Shown: piece by piece, positions 16,064-23,866 of the stretch
Layout of the letters: each line of letters starts with the position of its first letter
Position numbering within the stretch: the first letter of the stretch is position 1
NCBI RefSeq assembly: GCF_024655635.1
Contig: NZ_JANLGI010000004.1
Span: forward strand, 186,001-250,000
Origin: Allobosea sp. 47.2.35
GTDB lineage: Bacteria; Pseudomonadota; Alphaproteobacteria; Rhizobiales; Beijerinckiaceae
DNA: 64,000 nt
Direction: 5' to 3'
The notes under the pieces: model-generated
Databases searched by the model: none
Seen by the model: only the letters and a program-made list of their open reading frames with translations
Told to the model about the DNA's origin: nothing
Position numbers and translations under genes: made by a program

Positions 16064-18235
16064 TCAGACGACCTTCGCCGCGTCCCAGCCTTCGCCCACC
16101 GTATGGATGGCGAAGGCATAGGCCAGCGCCGTTTCCTTCAGCGAGTCGAAGCGCCCGGCCGAGCCGGCATGACCGGCCTCCATATTGGTGTGCAGCATGA
16201 CCGGCCCGCCGCCGGTCATGGTGGCCCGCAGCCGCGCGACCCATTTCGCCGGTTCCCAATAGGTCACGCGCGGATCGGTCAATCCGGCCATGGCGAGGAT
16301 CGGCGGATAAGTCTGTGCCGTCACGTTGTCATAGGGCGAATAGCTGCGGATGGTCTCGAAGGCCTTCACGTCGCGGATCGGGTCACCCCATTCCGGCCAT
16401 TCCGGAGGGGTCAGGGGCAAGGTGTCGTCGAGGATCGTGTTGAGCACGTCGACGAAGGGAACCTCCGCGACGATGCCAGCGAAGAGCTCCGGCGCCATGT
16501 TGGCGACGGCGCCCATCAGCATGCCACCGGCGCTGCCACCTTCGGCAACGATGCGGCCGCGCGCCGTAAAGCCGGCGTCAGTCAGTGCTTCGGCGGCGGC
16601 GATGAAGTCCGTGAAGGTGTTGCGCTTGTTCTCGCGCTTGCCGTCGAGATACCAGCGCCAGCCCTTCTCGGTGCCGCCGCGGACATGGGCGATCGCATAG
16701 ACGAAACCGCGGTCGACCAGGCTGAGCGGCCGCGTCCGGAACGAGGCCGACATCGCCGAGCCATAGGAGCCGTAGCCATAGAGCAGGCAGGGCGCCTTGC
16801 CATCGAGGGCGAGATCGGCCCGGTGCAGGATCGAGATCGGAACGCGTGCCCCATCCGCTGCCGTGGCGAAGATGCGGCGCACCTTGTACTGCGCCGGATC
16901 ATGCCCGGAAGGCACGTCCTGCCGCTTCAGCAAGGTCCGTTCGCCGGTGGCGAGATCGTAATCATAGGTTTCGGCCGGCCGCGCCATTGAGGCATAGATG
17001 AAGCGCAGCGTATCGGTCTCGAATTCGTAGCCGGCATCCATGCCGAGCCCATAGGCCTCCTCGTCGAAGGCGATGCTGCTCTCCATGCCGGTGGCGAGGT
17101 CGCGGATGACGATGCGCGGCAATCCATCCTCGCGCTCCAACCGGATCAGCCGCCCCTTGAGGCAAACGTGGTCGAGGATCAGGCGCCCCGGCTTGTGTGC
17201 GATCAGGTCGCGCCAGTCGGCCGGAGCCGGCGCATCGACGGGGGCTGTGACGATCTTGAAGTCCTCGGCACCATCGGCATTCGTGAGGATGGCGAAAACG
17301 TCGCCGTGATGCTCAAGGCTGTACTGGCGTCCCGGTTCGCGGGCTGCGACGAGAGCCGGCCGCGCATCCGGCCGGTCTAGATCGAGGATGCGCGTCTCCG
17401 ACGTCTCGTGGTCGCCGATCGTGATCAGCAGGAAGCGGCCTGACTGGGTCTTGTCGATATCGACGAACATGCCGGCATCGGCTTCGTCATGCAGCAGTTC
17501 GTCGGCCTCGGCGGGCGTGCCGAGGCGGTGGCGCTTCACCCGCGACGGGCGATGATCATCATCGAGCGCGACATAGAAGAACGAGCGGGAATCGCTGGCC
17601 CAGATGATCTCGCCGGTTGTATCCTTGACGAGATCGGGCAAGTCGCTGCCGCTCTCCAGATCCCGGATATGGATCGTGTGCAGCTCCGAGCCCGCCTCAT
17701 CGGCGCTCCAGCCGAGCAGGCGATGATCCGGGCTGTGCTCCGCGTCGCCGAGATCGAAGAAATCCTTGTCCTCTGCCAGGGCATCGGCATCGAGCATGAT
17801 CTGCTCGCCTGCCCGGCCGCTCTTGCCTGCCATGCCGCGCGGCTTGCGGCAGATCAGCGGATGCTCGGCGCCCTTGCGATAGCGCGAATAGTACAGGAAC
17901 GGCCCGTCCGGTTGCGGGACGCTCGAATCGTCCTCCTTGATCCGGCCGCGCATTTCCTTGACCAGCTCCTTCTGCAAGGTCCGGGTTGGTAACATCAGCG
18001 CCTTGCAATAGGCGTTTTCGGCTTCGAGATAGCTGCGGATGTCGGCAGGCAGAACCTCGGGTTCCCGCAGCACGTCCTTCCAGTTGGCGGCGCGCAGCCA
18101 GCCATAATCGTCGCGCAAGGTAACACCATGGACCCGGGTTTCCGTCGTCCTGATCTCGGCCTGCGGCGGCGACGGCAGGCGCCCCTGCCTGCTGGGCGCT
18201 TTGGTGGGGGCGTGACGGGCCTGATCCGTGCTCAT
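16064..18235 (-). CDS. ptrB: Oligopeptidase B (S9A serine peptidase)
   Basis: A 723-residue prolyl-oligopeptidase-family enzyme. An N-terminal seven-bladed beta-propeller (about 70-450) gates a C-terminal alpha/beta-hydrolase domain. The catalytic triad is Ser568 in GGSAGG, Asp654 in LTDPRV and His689 in EAGHAGSAGR; the GGTEKGWRWYLDG segment also fits oligopeptidase B. It cleaves short peptides after basic residues in the cytoplasm. The stop codon abuts the stop of the convergent acidic protein inside a CGTCTGATCAGACG palindrome. It diverges from the mucR-like gene. Confidence 0.94.
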   Translation of the reverse strand: MSTDQARHAPTKAPSRQGRLPSPPQAEIRTTETRVHGVTLRDDYGWLRAANWKDVLREPEVLPADIRSYLEAENAYCKALMLPTRTLQKELVKEMRGRIKEDDSSVPQPDGPFLYYSRYRKGAEHPLICRKPRGMAGKSGRAGEQIMLDADALAEDKDFFDLGDAEHSPDHRLLGWSADEAGSELHTIHIRDLESGSDLPDLVKDTTGEIIWASDSRSFFYVALDDDHRPSRVKRHRLGTPAEADELLHDEADAGMFVDIDKTQSGRFLLITIGDHETSETRILDLDRPDARPALVAAREPGRQYSLEHHGDVFAILTNADGAEDFKIVTAPVDAPAPADWRDLIAHKPGRLILDHVCLKGRLIRLEREDGLPRIVIRDLATGMESSIAFDEEAYGLGMDAGYEFETDTLRFIYASMARPAETYDYDLATGERTLLKRQDVPSGHDPAQYKVRRIFATAADGARVPISILHRADLALDGKAPCLLYGYGSYGSAMSASFRTRPLSLVDRGFVYAIAHVRGGTEKGWRWYLDGKRENKRNTFTDFIAAAEALTDAGFTARGRIVAEGGSAGGMLMGAVANMAPELFAGIVAEVPFVDVLNTILDDTLPLTPPEWPEWGDPIRDVKAFETIRSYSPYDNVTAQTYPPILAMAGLTDPRVTYWEPAKWVARLRATMTGGGPVMLHTNMEAGHAGSAGRFDSLKETALAYAFAIHTVGEGWDAAKVV

Positions 18236-18563
18236 GACGATCTCCGACTTGGGACGCGACAGGTAGAGGCGGCGGGAACAGCTTGCAAGACACTCGCGCT
18301 GCAGCGGCTTTGGTTTTGCCGGTCAGTGCAGCGCAGCATCCGAATGATGATTTGTTGAGCTTTGGGCGTCTCAATTGTTGAGATATGCTGGCTTGCGCAA
18401 CTAAACAGTATCGAATAAACGCTTATCTCGATCAGTCCGCATTGTCCGATTCTGGGCCGATGGTGCTTGACCCACTATTGGTAGTATTTATCAGGCTGTC
18501 GGGTGCGAGGCGGTGGGCGATCAGCGTAGAACGTTACCAAGAACGATAAGGAGAGACATCGCC
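18236..18563. promoter_or_regulatory. Divergent ptrB / mucR-like control region
   Basis: A 328-bp gene-free interval, noticeably more AT-rich than its surroundings between about 18340 and 18500. It contains a perfect inverted repeat TCTCAA-TTG-TTGAGA (18369-18383), a likely dimer-binding site. No good sigma-70 hexamer pair was found. MucR-type proteins are known to bind AT-rich promoters including their own, so autoregulation here is plausible but unproven. Confidence 0.45.
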
Positions 18564-18980
18564 ATGACCGAGACCGATGGAGCGGATTTCATTGAACTGA
18601 CGGCGGATATCGTTTCCGCTTACGTCTCCAACAACTCCGTACCGGCCTCCGATCTGCCGGCCCTGATCAGCGAAGTTCACTCGGCGCTGAGCCGCGTGAT
18701 CGGCGGCGCCGCGCCGGTGGTGCAGGTCGAGGCTCCCAAGCCTGCCATCCCCGTGAAGAAGTCGATCACGGCCGACTACCTGATCTGCCTGGAAGACGGC
18801 AAGAAGTTCAAGTCGCTGAAGCGCCACCTGCGCACGCAGTACAACATGTCGCCCGAGCAGTATCGCGAGAAGTGGGGCCTGCCGCCGGACTATCCGATGG
18901 TCGCGCCGAACTATGCCGAGGCGCGTTCTCAGCTTGCGAAGAAGATGGGCCTCGGCCAGCAGCGCCGCAAGCGCCGCTGA
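18564..18980 (+). CDS. MucR/Ros family transcriptional regulator
   Basis: A 138-residue member of the Ros/MucR family, with the [12 protein letters not shown] recognition segment and the [20 protein letters not shown] block. ATG 18564 is preceded by AGGAG. In Ros the zinc ligands are Cys-Cys-His-His; here only Cys75 and His88 are kept, Asp78 replaces the second Cys (as in many MucR proteins) and Gln92-Tyr93 replace the final histidines. Family members control exopolysaccharide, motility, symbiosis/virulence and cell-cycle genes, acting as nucleoid-like repressors of AT-rich promoters. An intrinsic terminator follows, so it is monocistronic. Confidence 0.93.
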   Translation: MTETDGADFIELTADIVSAYVSNNSVPASDLPALISEVHSALSRVIGGAAPVVQVEAPKPAIPVKKSITADYLICLEDGKKFKSLKRHLRTQYNMSPEQYREKWGLPPDYPMVAPNYAEARSQLAKKMGLGQQRRKRR

Positions 18981-19073
18981 GAGACGGCTCCGGTGCAGGA
19001 CGCGCCGCGCGGATGAGTGTCTTCGGCTGTTCAGCCAGCCGTAGGAATTGCTCAGGGTGTACCGACATGACAA

Positions 19074-19101
19074 AGCCGCCGATGATCTCGGCGGCTTTTT
19101 G
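19074..19101 (+). terminator. Intrinsic terminator of the mucR-like gene
   Basis: AGCCGCCGA (19074-19082) pairs with TCGGCGGCT (19088-19096) around TGATC, followed by a TTTTT tract (19096-19100). It lies about 95 bp after the stop codon on the same strand. Confidence 0.88.
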
Positions 19102-19145
19102 TTGCGCCTCGCTGGACAGGGGCGGGGATAAGGCAGGCCCCGGGC

Positions 19146-19172
19146 TTGCTAATCCGAATATAAGAATATAAT
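19146..19172 (+). promoter_or_regulatory. Candidate sigma-70-type promoter for the DnaA-IV-like gene
   Basis: A perfect TATAAT (19167-19172) lies in an AT-rich patch, with TTGCTA at 19146-19151 giving a short 15-bp spacer. The implied transcription start is near 19179, about 50 nt before the ATG. The -35 match is only fair. Confidence 0.5.
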
Positions 19173-19219
19173 CCTATTCATGCGATGCCTTGCCGGCAGA
19201 GCCAGCGGAGTTGAATAGG
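19173..19219. promoter_or_regulatory. Inverted repeat CCTATTCA...TGAATAGG, candidate operator
   Basis: CCTATTCA (19173-19180) and TGAATAGG (19212-19219) form an 8-bp perfect inverted repeat. The left arm touches the TATAAT box and the right arm overlaps the AGGAA ribosome site of the gene at 19228. The position fits a repressor operator. An mRNA hairpin hiding the ribosome site would need a start site upstream of 19173. Confidence 0.45.
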
Positions 19220-19227
19220 AACATATC

Positions 19228-19596
19228 ATGAACAATCGAGGCGGCCAACCGCAAGCTGTCCTGCGCGCAACGGCCGGCGCGCGCCTGGCGGAAGTGACAA
19301 CCGTGGCGGCGGCCGGCATCCCGCTGGCCGGCCTGCGTTCCGCGAACCGGGGCCGGAAGCCGATCGCATTGGCCCGCCAGACGGCGATGTACCTCGCCCA
19401 TGTCGCCTTCGGCCTCAGCCTGACCCGCGTCGGCATCTGTTTCGGCCGGGACCGGACGACGGTCCGCCATGCCTGCGCGCTGATCGAGGACCGCCGCGAC
19501 GATCCGGGCCTGGAGTTCGGCTTGACGGCGCTTGAAGCCGCTCTCCTCGCCAACATGGCGAAGTTCGGTGGCCAGTTCGTGGAGGCCGGCCGATGA
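19228..19596 (+). CDS. DnaA domain IV-like DNA-binding protein (no ATPase domain)
   Basis: A 122-residue protein. Residues ~45-95 (ARQTAMYLAHVAFGLSLTRV, then FGRDRTTVRHACALIEDRRD) closely resemble DnaA domain IV, including the GRDRTTVRHAC signature that contacts DnaA boxes in the initiator. There is no Walker A/B AAA+ domain, so it cannot be DnaA itself (the real dnaA is far longer). It could bind DnaA-box-like sites and compete with or replace DnaA as a regulator; that is inference. AGGAA precedes ATG 19228. The stop overlaps the next start (ATGA), so it is coupled to a DUF6456 protein. Confidence 0.85.
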   Translation: MNNRGGQPQAVLRATAGARLAEVTTVAAAGIPLAGLRSANRGRKPIALARQTAMYLAHVAFGLSLTRVGICFGRDRTTVRHACALIEDRRDDPGLEFGLTALEAALLANMAKFGGQFVEAGR

Positions 19597-20387
19597 CGGG
19601 CGAGATCGAACGCAACGAGCGCAATCGGCTCCTGAAGCACCTCGCTGGGCCGGGATGCTATGGCCTCGTCTCGCCTTTGGGTTGCGGCCGCATCGCGCTT
19701 TTCCGCACCGTGAACGGCACCAGCCTCGGCGCCGGCCACGTCTCGTCCGAAGCGGCCGCGGCATTGGAAGCCGAGGGCCTGGTAGCCTGGTCGGCCAATG
19801 GGGGGGCCTCCCGGCTTGGCCTTGCGATGTCGGAGCCGGGTTCGGCACCTATGAAGAAGACCCCGCCTGAGGCAGGCAAGATGCAGGCCCCCGCCATGAA
19901 CGATCGCGAAAGCCCCCTGCTTTGGCTGCATCGCCGGCCGGGCAAGGACGGCAAGCCGCAGATCAGCGACGCGGAATTCGCGGCGGGAGAGCGCTTCCGG
20001 GCCGATGTCACCCTGGCGGGCATGCTACCGCGCACGACAATGAACTGGGACGCTGCCTTCACCCCGGAACAAGCCGGGGCAGGGCCGCGTGACGTTGCCG
20101 GCTCGTCGGATACGGCGCTTGCGGCGCGTCAGCGCGTCAGGCTTGCCTGTGATCGCCTCGGGCCGGAACTGTCGGGCCTAGCGATCGACATCTGCGGCTT
20201 TCTCAAAGGGCTCGATCTCGTCGAGAAGGAGCGCCGCTGGCCGCCGCGCTCGGCCAAGGTCGTGCTGCGCGTCGCGCTGGCGGCGCTGGTAACGCATTAC
20301 GGCCTTGATCGCCGGAGACGACAGTCCGGATTACGCCGCTGGCAGGCAGAAGGCGCCCGGCCGAGCGAGTTCCCGGCGTCCGGCTGA
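19593..20387 (+). CDS. DUF6456 domain protein
   Basis: A 264-residue protein. The C-terminal half (SDAEFAAGERFRADVTLAGM, NWDAA, then RLACDRLGPELSGLAIDICG and EKERRWPPRSAKVVL) matches my recollection of DUF6456, an alphaproteobacterial domain of unknown function. The N-terminal ~80 residues look like a winged-helix-type fold (ALEAEGLVAW resembles a wing-preceding strand), but this is weak. It overlaps the DnaA-IV-like gene by 4 bp, so the two are probably made together and may form a DNA-binding complex. It converges on sufE with 6 bp between stops. Confidence 0.75.
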   Translation: MTGEIERNERNRLLKHLAGPGCYGLVSPLGCGRIALFRTVNGTSLGAGHVSSEAAAALEAEGLVAWSANGGASRLGLAMSEPGSAPMKKTPPEAGKMQAPAMNDRESPLLWLHRRPGKDGKPQISDAEFAAGERFRADVTLAGMLPRTTMNWDAAFTPEQAGAGPRDVAGSSDTALAARQRVRLACDRLGPELSGLAIDICGFLKGLDLVEKERRWPPRSAKVVLRVALAALVTHYGLDRRRRQSGLRRWQAEGARPSEFPASG

Positions 20388-20393
20388 ATGCGT

Positions 20394-20822
20394 TCAGGCC
20401 GCAGCCGCCGTCTGGGCGTCGCGCTTGATGCGGTCGATCATCGCGCGCACGCCGTTCGAGCGCTGCGGCGTGAGATGAGCGGCGAGGCCGAGGCGCTCAT
20501 AGATGGCAAAGGCGTCGGTGGCGAGGATGTCGGAAGCCTCCCGCCCGGAGAAGATCGCCAGCGCCAACGCCACCAGCCCGCGCACGATATGGGCGTCGCT
20601 GTCGCCGACGAAGCGCAGCCGCGTCTGCGGCCCGCCGCCGCCTTCGCGATGGGCGACGAGCCAGACCTGGCTTGCGCAGCCGCGTACCTTGTTGACATCG
20701 ACATGGTCCGCCTCCGGCAGGGGCTCGAGGCTCTTGCCGAGTTCGATGAGGTAGCGATAGCGATCGTCCCACTCGTCGAGCAGTTCGAAATTCGCGACGA
20801 TGTCGTCGAGGCTTGTCGTCAT
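20394..20822 (-). CDS. sufE: SufE family Fe-S cluster assembly protein
   Basis: A 142-residue SufE protein. Cys49 in VRGCASQVWL is the sulfur-accepting cysteine (Cys51 in E. coli SufE). The protein takes persulfide sulfur from the cysteine desulfurase SufS and passes it to the SufBCD scaffold in the cytoplasm. No other suf gene is in the window, so this is a detached copy, which is common in alphaproteobacteria. GAAGAGG precedes the ATG by 5 nt. Confidence 0.93.
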   Translation of the reverse strand: MTTSLDDIVANFELLDEWDDRYRYLIELGKSLEPLPEADHVDVNKVRGCASQVWLVAHREGGGGPQTRLRFVGDSDAHIVRGLVALALAIFSGREASDILATDAFAIYERLGLAAHLTPQRSNGVRAMIDRIKRDAQTAAAA

Positions 20823-20861
20823 GCCGGCCTCTTCCCGCGATTGCGGGAGGGCGTCAAGCGG

Positions 20862-21131
20862 TCAGCGCTGTGCGCCCTGCTTCCCGACCATGGCTGTCGC
20901 GGCGGCGTTCAGGATACGCTCGCGCAGGACCGGGTCCATGCCCGCGAGGATTTCGGCTGCCTCGCGCGCCGCTGTCAGGCTGCCGGCCACGGTGCGGCCC
21001 TCGGCGCGAACGGTGTCCGTGACCTGCTTCACGGCCTGCGGCAACGCGGCATCGGCCGGCTTGCCGCTGTGCACCGGCGAATTCACGGCGATCATGCCGA
21101 TGATCGCGATCTTGCGCAGCAGATGGGCCAT
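20862..21131 (-). CDS. Small exported or membrane-associated protein, unknown
   Basis: An 89-residue protein with an AAGGAG ribosome site 6 nt before its ATG, so it is likely real. The N-terminus (MAHLLRKIAIIGMIAVNSPV) is basic then hydrophobic, fitting a signal peptide or single anchor; the rest is helical and Ala-rich. It faintly resembles DUF5330-type small Rhizobiales proteins, but I cannot confirm that. It lies 39 bp upstream of sufE on the same strand and may share its transcript. Confidence 0.65.
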   Translation of the reverse strand: MAHLLRKIAIIGMIAVNSPVHSGKPADAALPQAVKQVTDTVRAEGRTVAGSLTAAREAAEILAGMDPVLRERILNAAATAMVGKQGAQR

Positions 21132-21457
21132 GTCGGTCTCCTTCGCCGGCGCCTTCCTGTGCGCCGCGAGATCAACCTAGACCGGGATATCGAAAAATCG
21201 CGTCATTCCGAACGCTCAAATGCGAGTCGAATGCGGTCGATGATCTTCAGGTTCCATTCACCTTGCCATGAACATCGGTCGAGCCGGGAAAATCGCGCGA
21301 AATTGAGGTAACTATATGAAAAATAGCCGAAAAAATTGATCCTTAGATCTGGCGTGGTCTTTCGGTGCGGGGCGCCTTAAGCCCCGCTTAAACCGGCCAT
21401 GGCGAGATTGAGCCAAGCGGATGGGGGTATCCGCAAGAGTAAGGCGTTGCGTTCCGT
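21132..21457. promoter_or_regulatory. 326-bp control region upstream of the DivJ-like kinase
   Basis: No gene was found. The stretch 21300-21360 is AT-rich. The interval holds a perfect CtrA box (21377-21391), a GANTC site of the CcrM methylase type (GAGTC, 21224-21228) and a small hairpin CGGAT (21418-21422) / ATCCG (21429-21433) just before the kinase ribosome site. It separates divergent genes. Confidence 0.55.
21377..21391. promoter_or_regulatory. Perfect CtrA-box match TTAA-N7-TTAA
   Basis: TTAA at 21377-21380, a 7-nt GC-rich spacer, then TTAA at 21388-21391: the full consensus of the alphaproteobacterial cell-cycle regulator CtrA. It is 66 bp upstream of the histidine kinase start. Matches like this are rare in such GC-rich DNA. 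Whether CtrA activates or represses here cannot be told. Confidence 0.65.
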
Positions 21458-23266
21458 ATGGCGATGACAGCATTGAGGACACAGGCGGCGGCACTGGTGC
21501 ATGCATCGGTGCAGTCGGACCCGGCGGAAAGGCAGCGTCACGAACGTTTCGTTCTGTCGCGCCTGCTCGTCGGCGGCGGCATGCTCGGCCTCGCTCCCGC
21601 TTATCTCGCCTGGCGCGGCGCACCCGGCGCCTTCGAGGCGGCGATGATCGTCGCTGCCGCGCTCGCGGTCCTGTCCGTCGCCTTCGTGTCCCGCACCGGC
21701 CGCCTCGGCGCGGCGCATGCTCTGTCTTCTGCTGCCCTGTCGCTCTTCATCGTGGCACTGGCCGGCGCGACCGGCGGCGTATCGTCGCCGTTGCTGCTCT
21801 GGCTAGCTGTCGTGCCGGTCGAGGCGGCTTTCTTCGGTTCGCGCGGCTTCATGCTGCGCGCCGGGTGGATCGCCGTTGGAGCGCTGTTCGCGGCCATGGG
21901 CTTGCATTGGCTCGGAGCCTTCACTGAGACGACGCTCTGGACTGGCGAGGCCGTGCCGCTTCTGGCCGTTTCGGCGCTCGCCCAGGCCCTGGTCGTGACC
22001 GCCGTCCTGCTGCGCCGGCGCCATGCCGAGGAGCGCGAACAGCGCGTCGCCGATGCGCGTTCGCAGCTTCTGCTCGATCATGTCGGCGATCTCGTCACTT
22101 GGCATGATGCCAGCGGCGCGGTCGTCTTCGCCAATGCGGCGGCACGCACGCTGGCCGGTGCCGATCCGCGCGAATTGCTCGGGCGCGGCCTGTTCGAGCG
22201 CGTCCATATCGCCGATCGGCCGCTTTTCTTGAAAGCGCTGAGCGATGCCGCGCATGGCCAGGAGGGCGTGACGGTCTGCTTCCGCACGCTCTTCGTGCCG
22301 CGCGAGGGTGTGGGCGAGGCCCGCCTGCCGGTTTCGCTCTGGCTGGAGATGCAGGCCTGCCGCGTTGCCGGCGCCGCCGCCGCCGATGGTGCTGCCGTCG
22401 TCTGCGTGATGCGTGACGTCACCGCGCGCCGCGCCGACGAGGAGACCCGCGAGCGCGGCCATGCCGAAGCGCTCCGGGCCAACGATGTCAAAGGCCAGTT
22501 CTTGGCGACCGTAAGCCACGAATTGCGCACGCCGCTCAACGCCATCATCGGCTTCTCGGAGATGCTGAGCGCCGAGGACAACGGCTGGCTCGATGCCGAA
22601 AAGCGCCTGGAATACGCCCGCATCATTCACGCTTCCGGCCATCACCTGCTGGAGGTCGTGAACACGCTGCTCGACATCTCGAAGATCGAGAGCGGCGCCA
22701 TGACCATCGAGCGCGAGCCGCTCGACCTCGCTGCGATGGCGCAGGATTGCTGCGCGCTGATGGCGCTGCGCGCCGAGACCGGCGGCATCGCGCTGGAGCG
22801 TGTGGTCGGCCCGGTGCTGCCCGCGATGGAAGGCGACCGGCGCGCGCTGAAGCAGGTCGTGCTCAACCTGCTGTCCAACGCCATCAAGTTCACGCCGGCC
22901 GGCGGGCGGGTGACGCTCGCCGTCGTGCGCGATGGCGACACCATCGACCTGTCCGTCTCCGATACCGGCATCGGCATCGCCGCCGCAGACCTGCCGCGGC
23001 TTGGCGATCCGTTCTTCCAGGCCAAGGGCGCCTATGACCGGGCCCATGAGGGGACCGGGCTTGGCCTCTCCGTGGTGCGCGGGCTCGTCGGCCTGCATGG
23101 CGGCCGCCTGACGGTCGAGAGTGCGCCGGGCGTCGGCACGCGCGTCTCGGTCCGGCTGCCGGTGGGCGGCACCGAGAGCGTCGAGCAGCCTGCCAAGATC
23201 GTGACTTTCGCCCGGGCTCCGCGCCGGGGCCTCGAAACCAAAGAACCTCTCCGCCTGACCGCTTGA
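21458..23266 (+). CDS. DivJ/PdhS-type membrane sensor histidine kinase
   Basis: A 602-residue kinase. Order: six or so transmembrane segments (about 33-185), a PAS-like sensor (about 200-320), HisKA with His354 in ATVSHELRTPLN, and HATPase_c with Asn474 (N box), DTGIG (502-506) and GTGLGLS. The sequence around the phospho-acceptor plus the multi-TM N-terminus and PAS are those of the DivJ/PleC/PdhS group, which phosphorylate DivK and tune CtrA. No response regulator is adjacent, as expected for that pathway. A CtrA box lies just upstream, hinting at feedback. Kinase identity is firm; DivJ orthology is inferred. Confidence 0.92.
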   Translation: MAMTALRTQAAALVHASVQSDPAERQRHERFVLSRLLVGGGMLGLAPAYLAWRGAPGAFEAAMIVAAALAVLSVAFVSRTGRLGAAHALSSAALSLFIVALAGATGGVSSPLLLWLAVVPVEAAFFGSRGFMLRAGWIAVGALFAAMGLHWLGAFTETTLWTGEAVPLLAVSALAQALVVTAVLLRRRHAEEREQRVADARSQLLLDHVGDLVTWHDASGAVVFANAAARTLAGADPRELLGRGLFERVHIADRPLFLKALSDAAHGQEGVTVCFRTLFVPREGVGEARLPVSLWLEMQACRVAGAAAADGAAVVCVMRDVTARRADEETRERGHAEALRANDVKGQFLATVSHELRTPLNAIIGFSEMLSAEDNGWLDAEKRLEYARIIHASGHHLLEVVNTLLDISKIESGAMTIEREPLDLAAMAQDCCALMALRAETGGIALERVVGPVLPAMEGDRRALKQVVLNLLSNAIKFTPAGGRVTLAVVRDGDTIDLSVSDTGIGIAAADLPRLGDPFFQAKGAYDRAHEGTGLGLSVVRGLVGLHGGRLTVESAPGVGTRVSVRLPVGGTESVEQPAKIVTFARAPRRGLETKEPLRLTA

Positions 23267-23281
23267 AGACGAGCTGACGTA

Positions 23282-23851
23282 ATGTCGATGACCATGGCAG
23301 CCCGCGCCCATTCCGGCGCATCTCTCTCCGCTCCGGTGCGCCGGGCCCAGCCGGCGCGCCGCAAGACGTCCTGGCTCGGCCGTGTCGCGCGCGTCGCCGG
23401 CAAGCGGCCGGGCAGGGCGCTCATCCTGTTGACCTTCGGTATCGTCTCGGTCGCGATCGTCGCCAATGCGCTGATGTTCCAGAAGGCGCGCCATCCTGCC
23501 CCGATGCTCTCGGCGTCCACGCCGGTCTCCCAGTCGCGGACGACGACTGAGCGCCGCGCCGAGCCGGCGGCTGCTCCCGCCCCGTCCCCGGCGGTGGAAG
23601 TGCCTGCGCAGCCGATCCGTCCGCCGGCGCGCCCCACCGATCTCTCGCAGACACAGGCCGCCCGCGAGGCGCAGCCGCGTCCGCCTGCACCCGTCCAGGC
23701 TGCGCCGCGCGCTGCTGCCCCGGCCGCTGCTCCCCGCGCCGCGGCGGCTCCCGCGCGCGATCCCATCGCTGACCTGATCAACGGCGGTGACCTGCGTCCG
23801 CCGGCGGATGTGAAATCCGCCAACCGCTCTGGCACGGCGCCGCGCACTTGA
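23282..23851 (+). CDS. Single-pass membrane protein with Pro/Ala-rich tail, unknown
   Basis: A 189-residue protein starting 15 bp after the kinase stop, so very likely in the same operon. A basic N-terminus (KKTSWLGRV-like region) leads to one membrane helix at about 48-66, then a Pro/Ala-rich disordered segment ending in DPIADLINGG. In related genomes I recall a protein after divJ with the same anchor (ALMFQ, ARHPAP) that continues into a peptidoglycan-binding domain; that domain is absent here. It may therefore be a shortened periplasmic partner. Function is unknown. Confidence 0.7.
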   Translation: MSMTMAARAHSGASLSAPVRRAQPARRKTSWLGRVARVAGKRPGRALILLTFGIVSVAIVANALMFQKARHPAPMLSASTPVSQSRTTTERRAEPAAAPAPSPAVEVPAQPIRPPARPTDLSQTQAAREAQPRPPAPVQAAPRAAAPAAAPRAAAAPARDPIADLINGGDLRPPADVKSANRSGTAPRT

Positions 23852-23866
23852 TCCGGGGCGCCTGAG

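Noticed and set aside
16058..16071. CGTCTGATCAGACG palindrome as an operator or terminator
   Set aside because: It is formed by two abutting convergent stop codons and their last codons, with no U-tract.
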